Shown: positions 1 through 7,800 of the stretch, piece after piece
Numbering within the stretch: position 1 is the first letter of the stretch
Layout: each line of letters opens with the position of its first letter
Notes under the pieces: generated by a model
Told to the model about the DNA's origin: nothing
The model's database searches: none
Seen by the model: the letters and a program-made list of their open reading frames with translations, nothing else
DNA from: JAVVPL01 sp036655775
GTDB lineage: Bacteria; Bacteroidota; Bacteroidia; Bacteroidales; P3
DNA: 16,240 nt
Reading direction: 5' to 3'
Assembly: GCA_036655775.1 (NCBI GenBank)
Contig: JAVVPL010000042.1
Coordinates: forward strand, 1-16,240
Translations under genes and position numbers: made by a program

Positions 1-2
1 TA

Positions 3-701
3 GACTATGATGAAAATTCAGAACTTTTATACCATCTCGCTCAGCAGGCTTATGATGCTGTTGCTCAAAACATATCCGACGAAGAGGATATACCGCAGGT
101 AATTAATCAATTTAAAGTGGTAATAGCCGATCGGATATTTCAGCAAATGAAGAATCATTTTTCCCTTTCGTCTGCTGGCTATATCAGTCCGAGAGTTTTA
201 CCTTTTGTTGAGATATTAGGTTCTAATCTTACTGAAAATTCATCGTATGGTTATCGTGATTATAGAGATGTAATCACTCCTATATCATTGGTTCGGAAAT
301 ATATTTTCCAAGGATTTACTAAATCGTATCACTTTCAATGTAAATTTGATAGCTCAACAGAACAAGATTTTGCGTATATTTTGGAAAATGACAACTCTGT
401 TATCAGATGGCTTCGTCCGGCACCTAAGCAATTCCATATCTACTGGGCAAATAACTCGAAAAGATATGAGCCCGATTTTGTTGTTGAGACCCAAGATGTC
501 ATTTATATGATTGAAACAAAAGCGGCAAATGAGCTTGACGATAAGGATGTATTAGCTAAGAAAGAGGCAGCAGAGCAGTATTGCAAATATGCCTCGGGAT
601 ACACTGCTGAAAATGGAGGAAAGCCGTGGAGCTATATTGTTATTGCTCATGATAATGTTTCAAGAACCGCGAGTTTTGAATACGTTGTTGCTAAGTCGTA
701 A
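3..701 (+). CDS. Restriction helicase-like protein (type III Res family), C-terminal part
   Basis: The gene is open from the left edge of the window, so only the last 232 residues are visible. The segment has the layout of the C-terminal nuclease region of type III restriction (Res-like DEAD/DEAH helicase) subunits. There is a Pro-Asp pair (Asp codon 474-476) in RYEPDFVVE, then a Glu-x-Lys motif in MIETK (Glu codon 513-515, Lys 519-521). This PD...ExK spacing is that of the PD-(D/E)xK nuclease fold. It is followed by a Lys/Glu-rich stretch and a GGKPWSYIVI strand, as in many Bacteroidota restriction-subunit-R proteins. The helicase motor would lie upstream of the window and cannot be checked. 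No methyltransferase is visible downstream, so either it is upstream or this is a solitary enzyme. The first in-frame start-like codon inside the window (GTG 117) is not the true start, because the frame is open before it. The nuclease fold assignment is fairly secure; the exact subtype is not. Confidence 0.75.
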   Translation, partial: DYDENSELLYHLAQQAYDAVAQNISDEEDIPQVINQFKVVIADRIFQQMKNHFSLSSAGYISPRVLPFVEILGSNLTENSSYGYRDYRDVITPISLVRKYIFQGFTKSYHFQCKFDSSTEQDFAYILENDNSVIRWLRPAPKQFHIYWANNSKRYEPDFVVETQDVIYMIETKAANELDDKDVLAKKEAAEQYCKYASGYTAENGGKPWSYIVIAHDNVSRTASFEYVVAKS

Positions 702-742
702 ACTCAAAGATAAGCAAACCGAATTAAGTATTATGTCATGAA

Positions 743-787
743 AATGGACGATGAAGCAGGTGTGTCTAATACATTCCATCGTCCATT
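743..787. terminator. Inverted repeat between convergent ORFs, probable bidirectional terminator
   Basis: An exact 11-bp inverted repeat (AATGGACGATG at 743-753, its complement at 777-787) with a 23-nt loop lies between the stop of the restriction gene (701) and the stop of the small reverse ORF (791). On the plus strand it is followed by an AT-rich tract (ATTCTATTT) rather than a clean T-run. Position and symmetry suggest a shared terminator; the long loop makes this less than certain. Confidence 0.5.
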
Positions 788-790
788 ATT

Positions 791-907
791 CTATTTAATC
801 AAGTGTTTTAAAGTTTCGTCATTTTTTATTCGTTCAATTTCATCAGCTACAATTTGGGCGGCTTCGGCTTTGATGCGGTTGTAGTTCTCTTGTATTGTCT
901 CTTTCAT
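791..907 (-). CDS. Small charged hypothetical ORF (38 aa), possibly a gene remnant
   Basis: A reverse-strand frame runs from an ATG at 907 to a TAG at 791 and encodes 38 residues. The peptide is strongly amphipathic and Glu/Lys-rich (for example AAQIVADEIERIKNDETL), which looks like a real helical protein segment. The frame stays open for about 12 codons upstream of the ATG (reading NNNFIDVNGKDC) until a TAA. It may therefore be the surviving C-terminus of a longer gene whose start was lost. I do not recognise the family. It converges on the restriction gene, with an inverted repeat between the two stops. No promoter is evident. Confidence 0.35.
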   Translation of the reverse strand: MKETIQENYNRIKAEAAQIVADEIERIKNDETLKHLIK

Positions 908-984
908 ACAGTCTTTACCGTTGACATCAATAAAGTTATTGTTTTAGCACTCTACGTGTCTATAATGAATCCAGTAAAAATCGG

Positions 985-1432
985 ATGATATATCGCTTCT
1001 CGTTTTTTAGCGGTGTTGTTACAAAAAGAATTATTAACGATTGTACAGGAGCAGGCATGAATCTCCATATTTCTATTTTTAGCAAGATGAGCGGAATTTA
1101 TGGGGTACAGAATGCAAAAATAGAGTTAAATAGACAAACCTTACAAGTAGAAGAGGTAAAATTTCAACTTAACCAAGAAGTTCGAAAGGCAATGCTCAAC
1201 GTGCTTACTGCAAAAAAACGCCGTGAATCAGCCTCGAAATGGGTAAGCGCTAATAAAGAGCCTATCACTATACGGAAGAACGGTATTTTGCCGAAAAGCC
1301 ACGGCTTTTGATTTGCAACAGGCAAAATACAATCTTGGAAAAAGTCTGTCGGAGTTAATACAGGCTAAGTTTGAGTATATATTTAATTTGAAAATTTTGG
1401 ATTTTTATGGGGGAAGGGAAATACGATTTTAG
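985..1432 (+). pseudogene. TolC-family outer-membrane efflux protein, frameshifted C-terminal fragment
   Basis: The frame beginning at 985 becomes TolC-like from about 1048. It reads GMNLHISIFSKMSGIYGVQN, then a long helix with LNRQTLQVEEVKFQLNQEV, as expected for the second half of an OEP/TolC protomer. The homology then continues in a second frame near 1260 (AYHYTEERYFAE), and in a third from 1301 (TAFDLQQAKYNLGKSLSE, then LIQAKFEYIFNLKILDFY), ending at TAG 1430-1432. The two breaks look like single-base losses, one near 1258-1260 and one near 1299-1300. Intact relatives are around 450 residues, so at least the first half is missing as well. What precedes residue 21 of the first frame is not recognisably TolC. 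The combination of a missing N-terminus and two frameshifts makes this a decayed gene rather than one sequencing slip. Confidence 0.8.
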
Positions 1433-1613
1433 AAAAAATCAGACCTGTAATGAAAGCTAAAAAAGCTTTGCGTACACAATTTAGGGGATGAGACCAATAA
1501 TATATCTCGGTAGAGCTCAAAACTGCGTTTTTCTATGTACGTACTTGATTGGAGTAAATCTCATAAATAGAAGCAATGGCAAACTCATTTTACGTACAAG
1601 ATAGAGAATGTAG

Positions 1614-1748
1614 ACCATTAAAAATCAAGCCAACAATAAAAGTACAAAGATCGATGACTTCACTTATCCACCAAATGGCAAGCAGCGACACTATGGCAAT
1701 CATTCGCCGAGCAGTGATACTGATTCCAAGTGGGTGAGAAACAAATAG
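1614..1748 (+). pseudogene. Possible transposase remnant (IS4/IS5-type DDE), very short
   Basis: A 44-codon frame ending at TAG 1746-1748 reads, in its second half, TYPPNGKQRHYGNHSPSSDT followed by DSKWVRNK. The D-x-D-[SA]-[RK]-W-[VL] pattern with basic residues resembles the segment before the second catalytic region in IS4/IS5-type transposases, where sequences like DPDARWVKK occur. It is preceded by stops in the same frame and has no credible start, so if real it is only debris. No terminal inverted repeats or target duplication were found. The family assignment rests on one short motif and may be wrong. Confidence 0.25.
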
Positions 1749-1775
1749 GATAGCCGTAAAAACGGCTATCCTATT
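1744..1775. terminator. Perfect 14-bp hairpin, intrinsic terminator
   Basis: AATAGGATAGCCGT (1744-1757), an AAAA loop (1758-1761) and the exact complement (1762-1775) form a 14-bp stem with a 4-nt loop. The sequence after it is AT-rich rather than a pure T-run on either strand. It lies 76 bp beyond the iorB stop (1852) and downstream of the decayed plus-strand region, so it could end transcription from both sides. It also marks the boundary between decayed and intact DNA. Confidence 0.7.
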
Positions 1776-1851
1776 ATAAAGTTCAAATACTTTGTGTTTT
1801 GCATACGCAACTAATTACTACTAAACTACGATGCACTTACTTTATGTAGTT

Positions 1852-2430
1852 TTATTTTCCCTGGGCCAATTCTTTCCCTTTTTTCAAAGCAACAATATTA
1901 GCATTCACAATTTCATCTCCTTTACGTCCAAAAATAAAACGAATCGCTTCTTCAAATTGTTCAAATGCTAAACCCAAATAAGGGGCTGCGGCACCTAATA
2001 TAATCATATTTGCAGAACGTGGAAAGCCTAGATCTTTAGCAATTTGTTCAGCAGGAATGGCAACTAAATTCTTTCGTGCTTTAAGTGCAGCTTCTATATC
2101 TTCAATCTTTGGATAGTTGGGCACATTGATAAAAGGTTCCGTATTGGTAATGATCCACCCATCACTAGCCAACATGGGCAAATAACGGAGAGCTTCCATG
2201 GGCTCAACTGAAATAATTAAATCGGCTTTCCCCGCAGGAATTAAATCAGAGGCAATGGGATTGTCGGAAATACGCAAATGTGATTGCACATCTCCTCCAC
2301 GTTGACTCATCCCATGTACTTCCGCTTGTTTTAAATACATGCCGTTTGCAACGGCTGCTTGTCCTATGACAGTGGCTATGGATAGGATACCTTGTCCTCC
2401 CACACCTGCCAATATTATATCTTTTTTCAT
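1852..2430 (-). CDS. iorB: Indolepyruvate:ferredoxin oxidoreductase, beta subunit
   Basis: The 192-residue product is the small subunit of the 2-oxoacid oxidoreductase that decarboxylates aryl pyruvates (from transaminated Trp, Phe, Tyr) to aryl-acetyl-CoA and reduces ferredoxin; in anaerobes the reaction can also run in the reductive, carboxylating direction. The whole chain matches the pyruvate ferredoxin oxidoreductase gamma-type domain. It has GVGGQG at residues 9-14 and the family hallmark EVHGMSQRGG at 37-46, followed by a strand-rich core with SVEPMEALRY. The length is normal for IorB. The start ATG is 22 nt after the iorA stop with no promoter between, so the two are co-transcribed and presumably form a heterodimer in the cytoplasm. 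The gene ends the minus-strand operon; the strong hairpin at 1744-1775 lies beyond it. Confidence 0.92.
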   Translation of the reverse strand: MKKDIILAGVGGQGILSIATVIGQAAVANGMYLKQAEVHGMSQRGGDVQSHLRISDNPIASDLIPAGKADLIISVEPMEALRYLPMLASDGWIITNTEPFINVPNYPKIEDIEAALKARKNLVAIPAEQIAKDLGFPRSANMIILGAAAPYLGLAFEQFEEAIRFIFGRKGDEIVNANIVALKKGKELAQGK

Positions 2431-2452
2431 TTTAATTTTTTTTTATATTTTA

Positions 2453-4054
2453 CTACTTGGCTTGTTTTGCTTTTGCATGTTTTTTGAGGGTTTGCAAACA
2501 TTCTCTACGAGGGATCAAAACAGAAACACCTTTATACGCCAATTCTTCTTTCATAATACGTACATTTTCTTCGTGATTTGCTTTTAAGGGTTTTAACACT
2601 CGAATATGTTCTGTAGCCACCCCTAAACCTTGGCAAATAGATTCAATTTTACCAAAAGCAGCCGAATCTTGTCCGCCAGTCATACCCGTAGTTGAATTAT
2701 CTACAATCATAATCGTAATAGGCGTATTTTCATTGACTGCATCCAAGAGTCCAGTCATACCCGAATGGGTAAAAGTAGAGTCTCCAATCACAGCCACTGC
2801 GGGTGTTAATCCTGCATCGGAAGCGCCTTTTGCCATTGTAATGGAAGCTCCCATGTCTAAAGTTGAATTAATTGCATTTAATGGAGGCAAGGCTCCTAAA
2901 GTATAGCAACCTATATCGGCAAATACACGGCCTTTGGAATATTGAGCCACCGCTTCATTAAGCGCAGTATAGGAATCAATATGAGGACAGCCTAAGCATA
3001 AAGAAGGAGGACGAGCCACTACTAAACTAGGAATAGGATCCCCTTCTTGAATTTTCTTGCCCAGAGCTTTTCCAACAATATTGGGATTTAATTCTCCATC
3101 ACGAGGCAAAGTACCATCCAAACGACCTTGAATTTTGTTGGACGTATCTAAATAACCGCGAAGTAATTCTTCATAAATAGGATATCCTTCTTCCAAAATT
3201 AACACTTTATCGCAAGTAGCCATTATTTTTTCTACCGACTTACGAGGCAATGGATATTGACATATTTTTAATACGGGATGTGGGCATTGTAATTTTTCAT
3301 AGTTTTCCAACAAATAATTATAGCCGATGCCAAAGGCAATAATCCCTAATTTTTTATCGGCTCCCTCGGTATAACTATTGAATACCGAATTTTCAGAATT
3401 TTGTTCAAAGCCAACTTGTTTTGCCAATAATTCTTTATATTGCTTACGAGCAATTGCAGGAAGGAGTATAAATTGTTTTGGATTGTCGTGTAATTTAATT
3501 TCATTTTGCGAACGCACTTCTTGGCGTACTACTCCTGAACGAGAGTGAGCCAAACGCGTTGTAACACGCAACATAACGGGAGTTCTCATTGTTTCTGACA
3601 AATCGAATGCGTAGCGCACCATATCGTATGCTTCTTGTTGATTTGAAGGCTCCAAACAAGGAATCTGTGCAAATTTTGCATAAAAACGAGAATCTTGTTC
3701 ATCTTGCGAAGAGTGCATAGAAGGATCGTCAGCAATAAGATATACCAAACCTCCATTTGCCCCTGTAATAGCAGAATTGGTAAACGGATCCGCAGCCACA
3801 TTCAAACCCACATGTTTCATGCACACCAAAGCGCGCTTGCCTGTGTACGACATACCGACAGCCGCTTCCATAGCTGTTTTTTCATTAGCAGACCAACGAC
3901 AATGAATATTGCGTTCGCCAGATTCTTTTGCGTGCTGAATATACTCCGTAATTTCTGTAGATGGTGTTCCTGGATAAGCGTAAACACCGGACAAACCTGC
4001 ATCCAATGCGCCTTGCGCAATAGCTTCATCGCCCAATAATAGTAATTTTTGCAT
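2453..4054 (-). CDS. iorA: Indolepyruvate:ferredoxin oxidoreductase, alpha subunit (short form without C-terminal ferredoxin domain)
   Basis: The catalytic, thiamine-diphosphate-binding subunit of the arylpyruvate oxidoreductase, 533 residues. The N-terminal half starts LLLGDEAIAQGALDAG with YAYPGTPSTEI, the pyrimidine-binding domain. A CLGCPH motif at about residues 350-355 marks the entry to the TPP domain, and GDSTFTHSGM (about 421-430) with DNSTTGMTGGQ (about 448-458) is the diphosphate/Mg site. Archaeal IorA continues beyond the equivalent of RRECLQTL with a 2[4Fe-4S] ferredoxin domain. Here the protein stops 10 residues later (KKHAKAKQAK) and has no CxxCxxC cluster, so electrons must pass through another route or a separate protein. 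I chose ATG 4054 because the frame's earlier start (4159) would add 35 residues across the -7 promoter element at 4094-4101, and the family begins at MQKLLLLGDEA. It forms an operon with iorB, 22 nt away. Confidence 0.92.
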   Translation of the reverse strand: MQKLLLLGDEAIAQGALDAGLSGVYAYPGTPSTEITEYIQHAKESGERNIHCRWSANEKTAMEAAVGMSYTGKRALVCMKHVGLNVAADPFTNSAITGANGGLVYLIADDPSMHSSQDEQDSRFYAKFAQIPCLEPSNQQEAYDMVRYAFDLSETMRTPVMLRVTTRLAHSRSGVVRQEVRSQNEIKLHDNPKQFILLPAIARKQYKELLAKQVGFEQNSENSVFNSYTEGADKKLGIIAFGIGYNYLLENYEKLQCPHPVLKICQYPLPRKSVEKIMATCDKVLILEEGYPIYEELLRGYLDTSNKIQGRLDGTLPRDGELNPNIVGKALGKKIQEGDPIPSLVVARPPSLCLGCPHIDSYTALNEAVAQYSKGRVFADIGCYTLGALPPLNAINSTLDMGASITMAKGASDAGLTPAVAVIGDSTFTHSGMTGLLDAVNENTPITIMIVDNSTTGMTGGQDSAAFGKIESICQGLGVATEHIRVLKPLKANHEENVRIMKEELAYKGVSVLIPRRECLQTLKKHAKAKQAK

Positions 4055-4093
4055 GTGTATATATGTTTTTATTTTTAAAATTAAACTAAGTAG

Positions 4094-4101
4094 CAAATAT
4101 A
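4094..4101 (-). promoter_or_regulatory. Bacteroidota-type promoter -7 element for iorAB
   Basis: On the minus strand the sequence TATATTTG fits the Bacteroidota -7 consensus TAnnTTTG. It lies about 40 nt before the iorA ATG, predicting a leader of roughly 30 nt. No clear TTTG was found at the -33 position. It gives iorAB a transcription start independent of the WbqC gene upstream. Confidence 0.55.
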
Positions 4102-4187
4102 CACATTTTTTTGAGATTTTTAGGATTGAATGAGAAGATTTTGAGTAAATATTCTCCAAATTTCACTTAAACACAAGTTCAATTTCT

Positions 4188-4826
4188 CTAAAGACGTAAA
4201 TAAGCACTCGTATCTCCTCCTAAATTACACAATAAATCCAAAACACTAATATTTCCTTGATAATTGAGAGGTAAATCGATATCAAAACTACGAATATAGG
4301 ACGTAAACGTATCTCTACAAGCTCGTTTCGGATGAATTTGCAAACGCAAATCTAAAAGTTTTTCAGTTTCCAAAATAGGGCTATGGTAGGGAATAAATTC
4401 ACTTGTGTTTTCAAGAGAAACAGACCAATGTAATTTTCGTATAAAAAAACGAAGTAATGCTTCATTCAATTGCATCAAATTTGTATACGGTTGTTGGTAA
4501 AATTCCGACAACTCATCTTTGTAGTATAAAAAAAAAGGTGAGTTATTATAGGCAGCCTCCATAGAACGCCAATGTGAGCGTTGCCAAGGCATTTGATTTG
4601 CAATACCTACATGTCCCATAGGCGTGTGATTGCCGTCAGTTTGAATAATAGGCACACTCAGTGACAATACGCCATGAGAACCTACAATTTGCGCTCTATT
4701 ACGAAAGGATTGTTTTTGGTAATTTTCTTGGGCATCTATATATATTTTGCCTGCCTTAGACAAGGCTTGAAAATACGAAATAGGTGGCAAATACGCACTC
4801 GACAATAATATGGAAGTTGTGTTCAT
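4188..4826 (-). CDS. WbqC-family protein
   Basis: The 212-residue product matches the WbqC family throughout: an N-terminal SSAYLPPISYFQALSKAGKI, the basic segment QKQSFRNRAQIVGSHGVLSL, then a Trp/Tyr-rich stretch (WQRSHWRSMEAAYNNSPFFL) and a C-terminal SVLDLLCNLG. The family is named from an O-antigen cluster gene and is linked to surface polysaccharide or glycan work, but its reaction is not established; I assign no catalytic role. No signal peptide or membrane segment is seen, so it is probably cytoplasmic. Its ATG lies only 2 nt after the stop of the giant secreted-protein gene, so the two are almost certainly translated from one message. A run of nine T (coding strand) sits in the FFL codons and is in frame in this copy. 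Start choice is clear from the family start and the tight spacing. Confidence 0.85.
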   Translation of the reverse strand: MNTTSILLSSAYLPPISYFQALSKAGKIYIDAQENYQKQSFRNRAQIVGSHGVLSLSVPIIQTDGNHTPMGHVGIANQMPWQRSHWRSMEAAYNNSPFFLYYKDELSEFYQQPYTNLMQLNEALLRFFIRKLHWSVSLENTSEFIPYHSPILETEKLLDLRLQIHPKRACRDTFTSYIRSFDIDLPLNYQGNISVLDLLCNLGGDTSAYLRL

Positions 4827-4828
4827 AC

Positions 4829-7800
4829 TTAACGAATTAAATTCACAGATATAGTTTTTGTGTAAATATTTTTATCAATTTTATCCACAATTTTCACCTT
4901 GCAAATATAAATTCCAGCAGCACATAATTTACCATGATAAGAACCATCCCAAGCTTGATCAAAATTGGTAGTTGTAAACATTAGTTTCCCATTTTTATCG
5001 TAAATCCACATAGTAAAATCAATTTCTTCTTTTTGGGCCGAAAGCACCACCTTATACCCATCATTCAAATTGTCTCCATTGGGAGTAAACGCATTGGGAA
5101 GGAAAAAACGACCACAATATTTATATACAAATTGGATACTATCTCGATGTGAACAAGCATTTAACGTAGCTTGTAACCAATACAAACCCTCTTGATGCAC
5201 TTGAAATTCATTTGATATACTTTGGTCTTGCCATAAAAAAGTTTCTGCTTCGTTGGGTCCATGAAGAGTCAACACATCCCCTTTGCAAAGAATGGAATCA
5301 TTCCCTAAATGCACAAAAGGAGTAGGACGCAAATAAATATACAGACTATCTCTAAAATGACATTGATTTTCGACCACATCCACCCAATACAGAGCCGAAT
5401 CTCGAACCCAAATATGAGGTTCGATACTTCCTGTCGACCACAAATAACTACCCCCTACCCTTTCCACATCTAGCAACAAATGATTTCCTTCGCAAACATA
5501 ATCGGTAGAACCCAAGTTTATCAATGGCAAGGGACGAACCTGCAAATAAAAACTATCAGGTCTACTTTCACAAGCATTAAAAATCTGTGTAAAAATATAT
5601 AAACCCGAATCGGAACATTGAATATACGGGTACTCAAATTTTACAGCATTCTTAAAAGGCTTTCCTTGATATTTCCATTGAGAAAAAGCCCCTGCAAGAG
5701 TATCTTGGGCCGATATCACTACATTCTCAAATTCACAATAAAAGGAATTGCCCACTATACTTGGATTTGGGCGCATACGTACTTGCAAAGGTTTGCAAAT
5801 GGTATCTATGCAAGTATATTTTTGCACCTGTAAACATAAAGAGCCATTTTCCGATAATTGAATATCGGGAATACTTGCTATATTGTTAAGCATAATCAAA
5901 TTTCTATTTTTTGTTTTCCATGTATATCGAATACTATCATGTATGGGGGATGCCATTAATTGTACACTATCCCCTTCGCAACAATACAAATTTGAGCTTA
6001 TAAAATCAGGTTTTGTACGCGTATCCACACGAACAAACACACAGCTTGTATCGGCACAATGGTTCAAATTACTCACAAAACAGTAAGAGCCCGAATCTCG
6101 CACTTGAACGGATGTTTTGGTATATTCCTTTTGGCTCACCATAGAAGAATCATTTAATATCCAATAATTTTGGCTTTTAATTTGATTGCTTGAGGCCGCT
6201 AAAGATAGACTTAAACCCTCACATAAAGGAGCATTCTGCTTATCGATACGTGCGTATGGCGTAGGTTTATGGTATAAACGCACCTTATTGGTATCGGTAC
6301 AACTAAATTGATGCAAGAGTAATTGGTATATACCCTCATCTTGTTTGCTTAGCTGAGAAAGGCACATACAAATACGTTCTGAAATCACTTTGCCGCGCGG
6401 ATCAATCCATCGGTAGCTAGCGTTCGCCACACTATCGGCCAGTAAACAAAAAGCTTGTCGTTCACAAAAGCCCGTATCTTCAAGCTTCAACACATTTTCA
6501 TTAACTATAAAATGAAATCGACCCTCATTGACACAGCCATGTTCATCGGTTCCCTCAACGCTAAAGATGGTAGTGGTATCTACGCTCGTTCTATACTTAG
6601 TGCAAGAGGAACAATTAAATTGAGGGAAGTAATACGATTGCGCACCAGAAGCACATAACACAAGACTTGTATTCCCTTTCGCGCATAAAACACTATCTCC
6701 ATCCACCTGTAATTGCACTTTTGGCAAAGGATATACCATCACCTTACAAAGCGATTGCATCGGACAAGCATTATAGCCTATACCATGTGCATAAAAATAG
6801 GTGGTATCACTATAATTTAAAGGGATATTTTTTACTTGTGCAGAAGCAATCTTTTGTTCTCCTAGCAAACTATCATGTGTATAAGTCCAATACAAACTGT
6901 TGGGAAGACAGGTATGATTGTCTATATTTAATGAAATACTATCATGGATACATATTTCAGTATAAGGTATTATCTGCAATAATGGAGCGGGGCGAATATA
7001 AATATGCAAATGGGTGGTATCTTTTTCACAAGCGTTTTCAAATACTAATTTATATTCGGCATCAGCCTCTATAATATCATAAACTACACTATCCACAGGT
7101 ATTTTCTCATACAATACACTTCCATTTTTTACCCAAGTGAGCACCCCATTGCTATTACCTATCAATTGTACTTTTGCATATTGACAAACGGTGGTATCAG
7201 GCATAGCCGTAGCCCATAAAGTGGTATCCACTTGCACAAAAATACTATCCCAATACACTTTATTTCCATGCATCCACTTACATAAATAATACGATTCAGC
7301 TTGTACAATCACAGAGGCAGAATTATGACGAGAAAAAATAGAATTATTGCCAGGATAAAGAATTCGATTGACTCCCCCCTCATTGGGTGGTCGGTTTTCA
7401 TAATTTTTCAAATCTATCTGAGTTCCTCTACAAATGGACACTTTATCTGTAGTAAACGAATGAGGTTGTGCCCTCACCTTTACAGAACTTATACTATCTA
7501 CATACTCTCGTATACTATCATTATTTAAAGCACGTATTCGTACTCTATACGTTGTATCTTTATACGCTTTGGTTGTAAATTCAAACTGATTTTTAAACTT
7601 GGAATTGATAAGATCGATAGCACAATGGGGGATGGAATCCCATTGAACACTAAAAATACTATCATTGGGATTGTTTCCCATGACAAACAAACTAAACTCT
7701 TCACCTTTGCAAAGCTCATAATCGGAAGCATATAAATAGGGGTCACAAGCAGGGGTTCTGGACAAGCGACTATACTCCTTTTCATAGAGAGAATCGCCTT

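Larger units (their letters stand above)
1433..1851. other. Gene-poor stretch between TolC fragment and iorB
   Basis: About 420 bases without a convincing intact gene. The left part (1433-1613) is broken by stops in all forward frames. The middle holds a short frame that may be transposase debris, entered separately. A perfect hairpin sits at 1744-1775. Near 1823-1855 there is a weak 7-bp inverted repeat (AAACTAC/GTAGTTT) just beyond the iorB stop, which could help terminate the minus-strand operon but is too short to call. I see no RNA gene and no promoter in this stretch. Confidence 0.6.

Noticed and set aside
1576..1737. 53-codon forward ORF starting MANSFYVQD
   Set aside because: No promoter, no recognisable features, and the overlapping frame is the better transposase-like candidate; most likely chance.
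3695..4039. 114-codon plus-strand ORF opposite iorA
   Set aside because: Antisense shadow of the conserved N-terminal part of IorA; no independent support.
4055..4159. N-terminal extension of IorA by 35 residues
   Set aside because: It crosses the TATATTTG -7 element, has no family counterpart, and the IorA family begins at MQKLLLLGDEA.
4528..4536. Run of nine A (T on the coding strand) in the WbqC gene as a phase-variation tract
   Set aside because: It is in frame and short, and similar runs are common in AT-rich DNA; no evidence of switching.
6667..7074. 135-codon plus-strand ORF opposite the giant gene
   Set aside because: It lies entirely inside a well-supported minus-strand coding region and its composition (Tyr/His/Lys-rich, no domain) is that of an antisense shadow.
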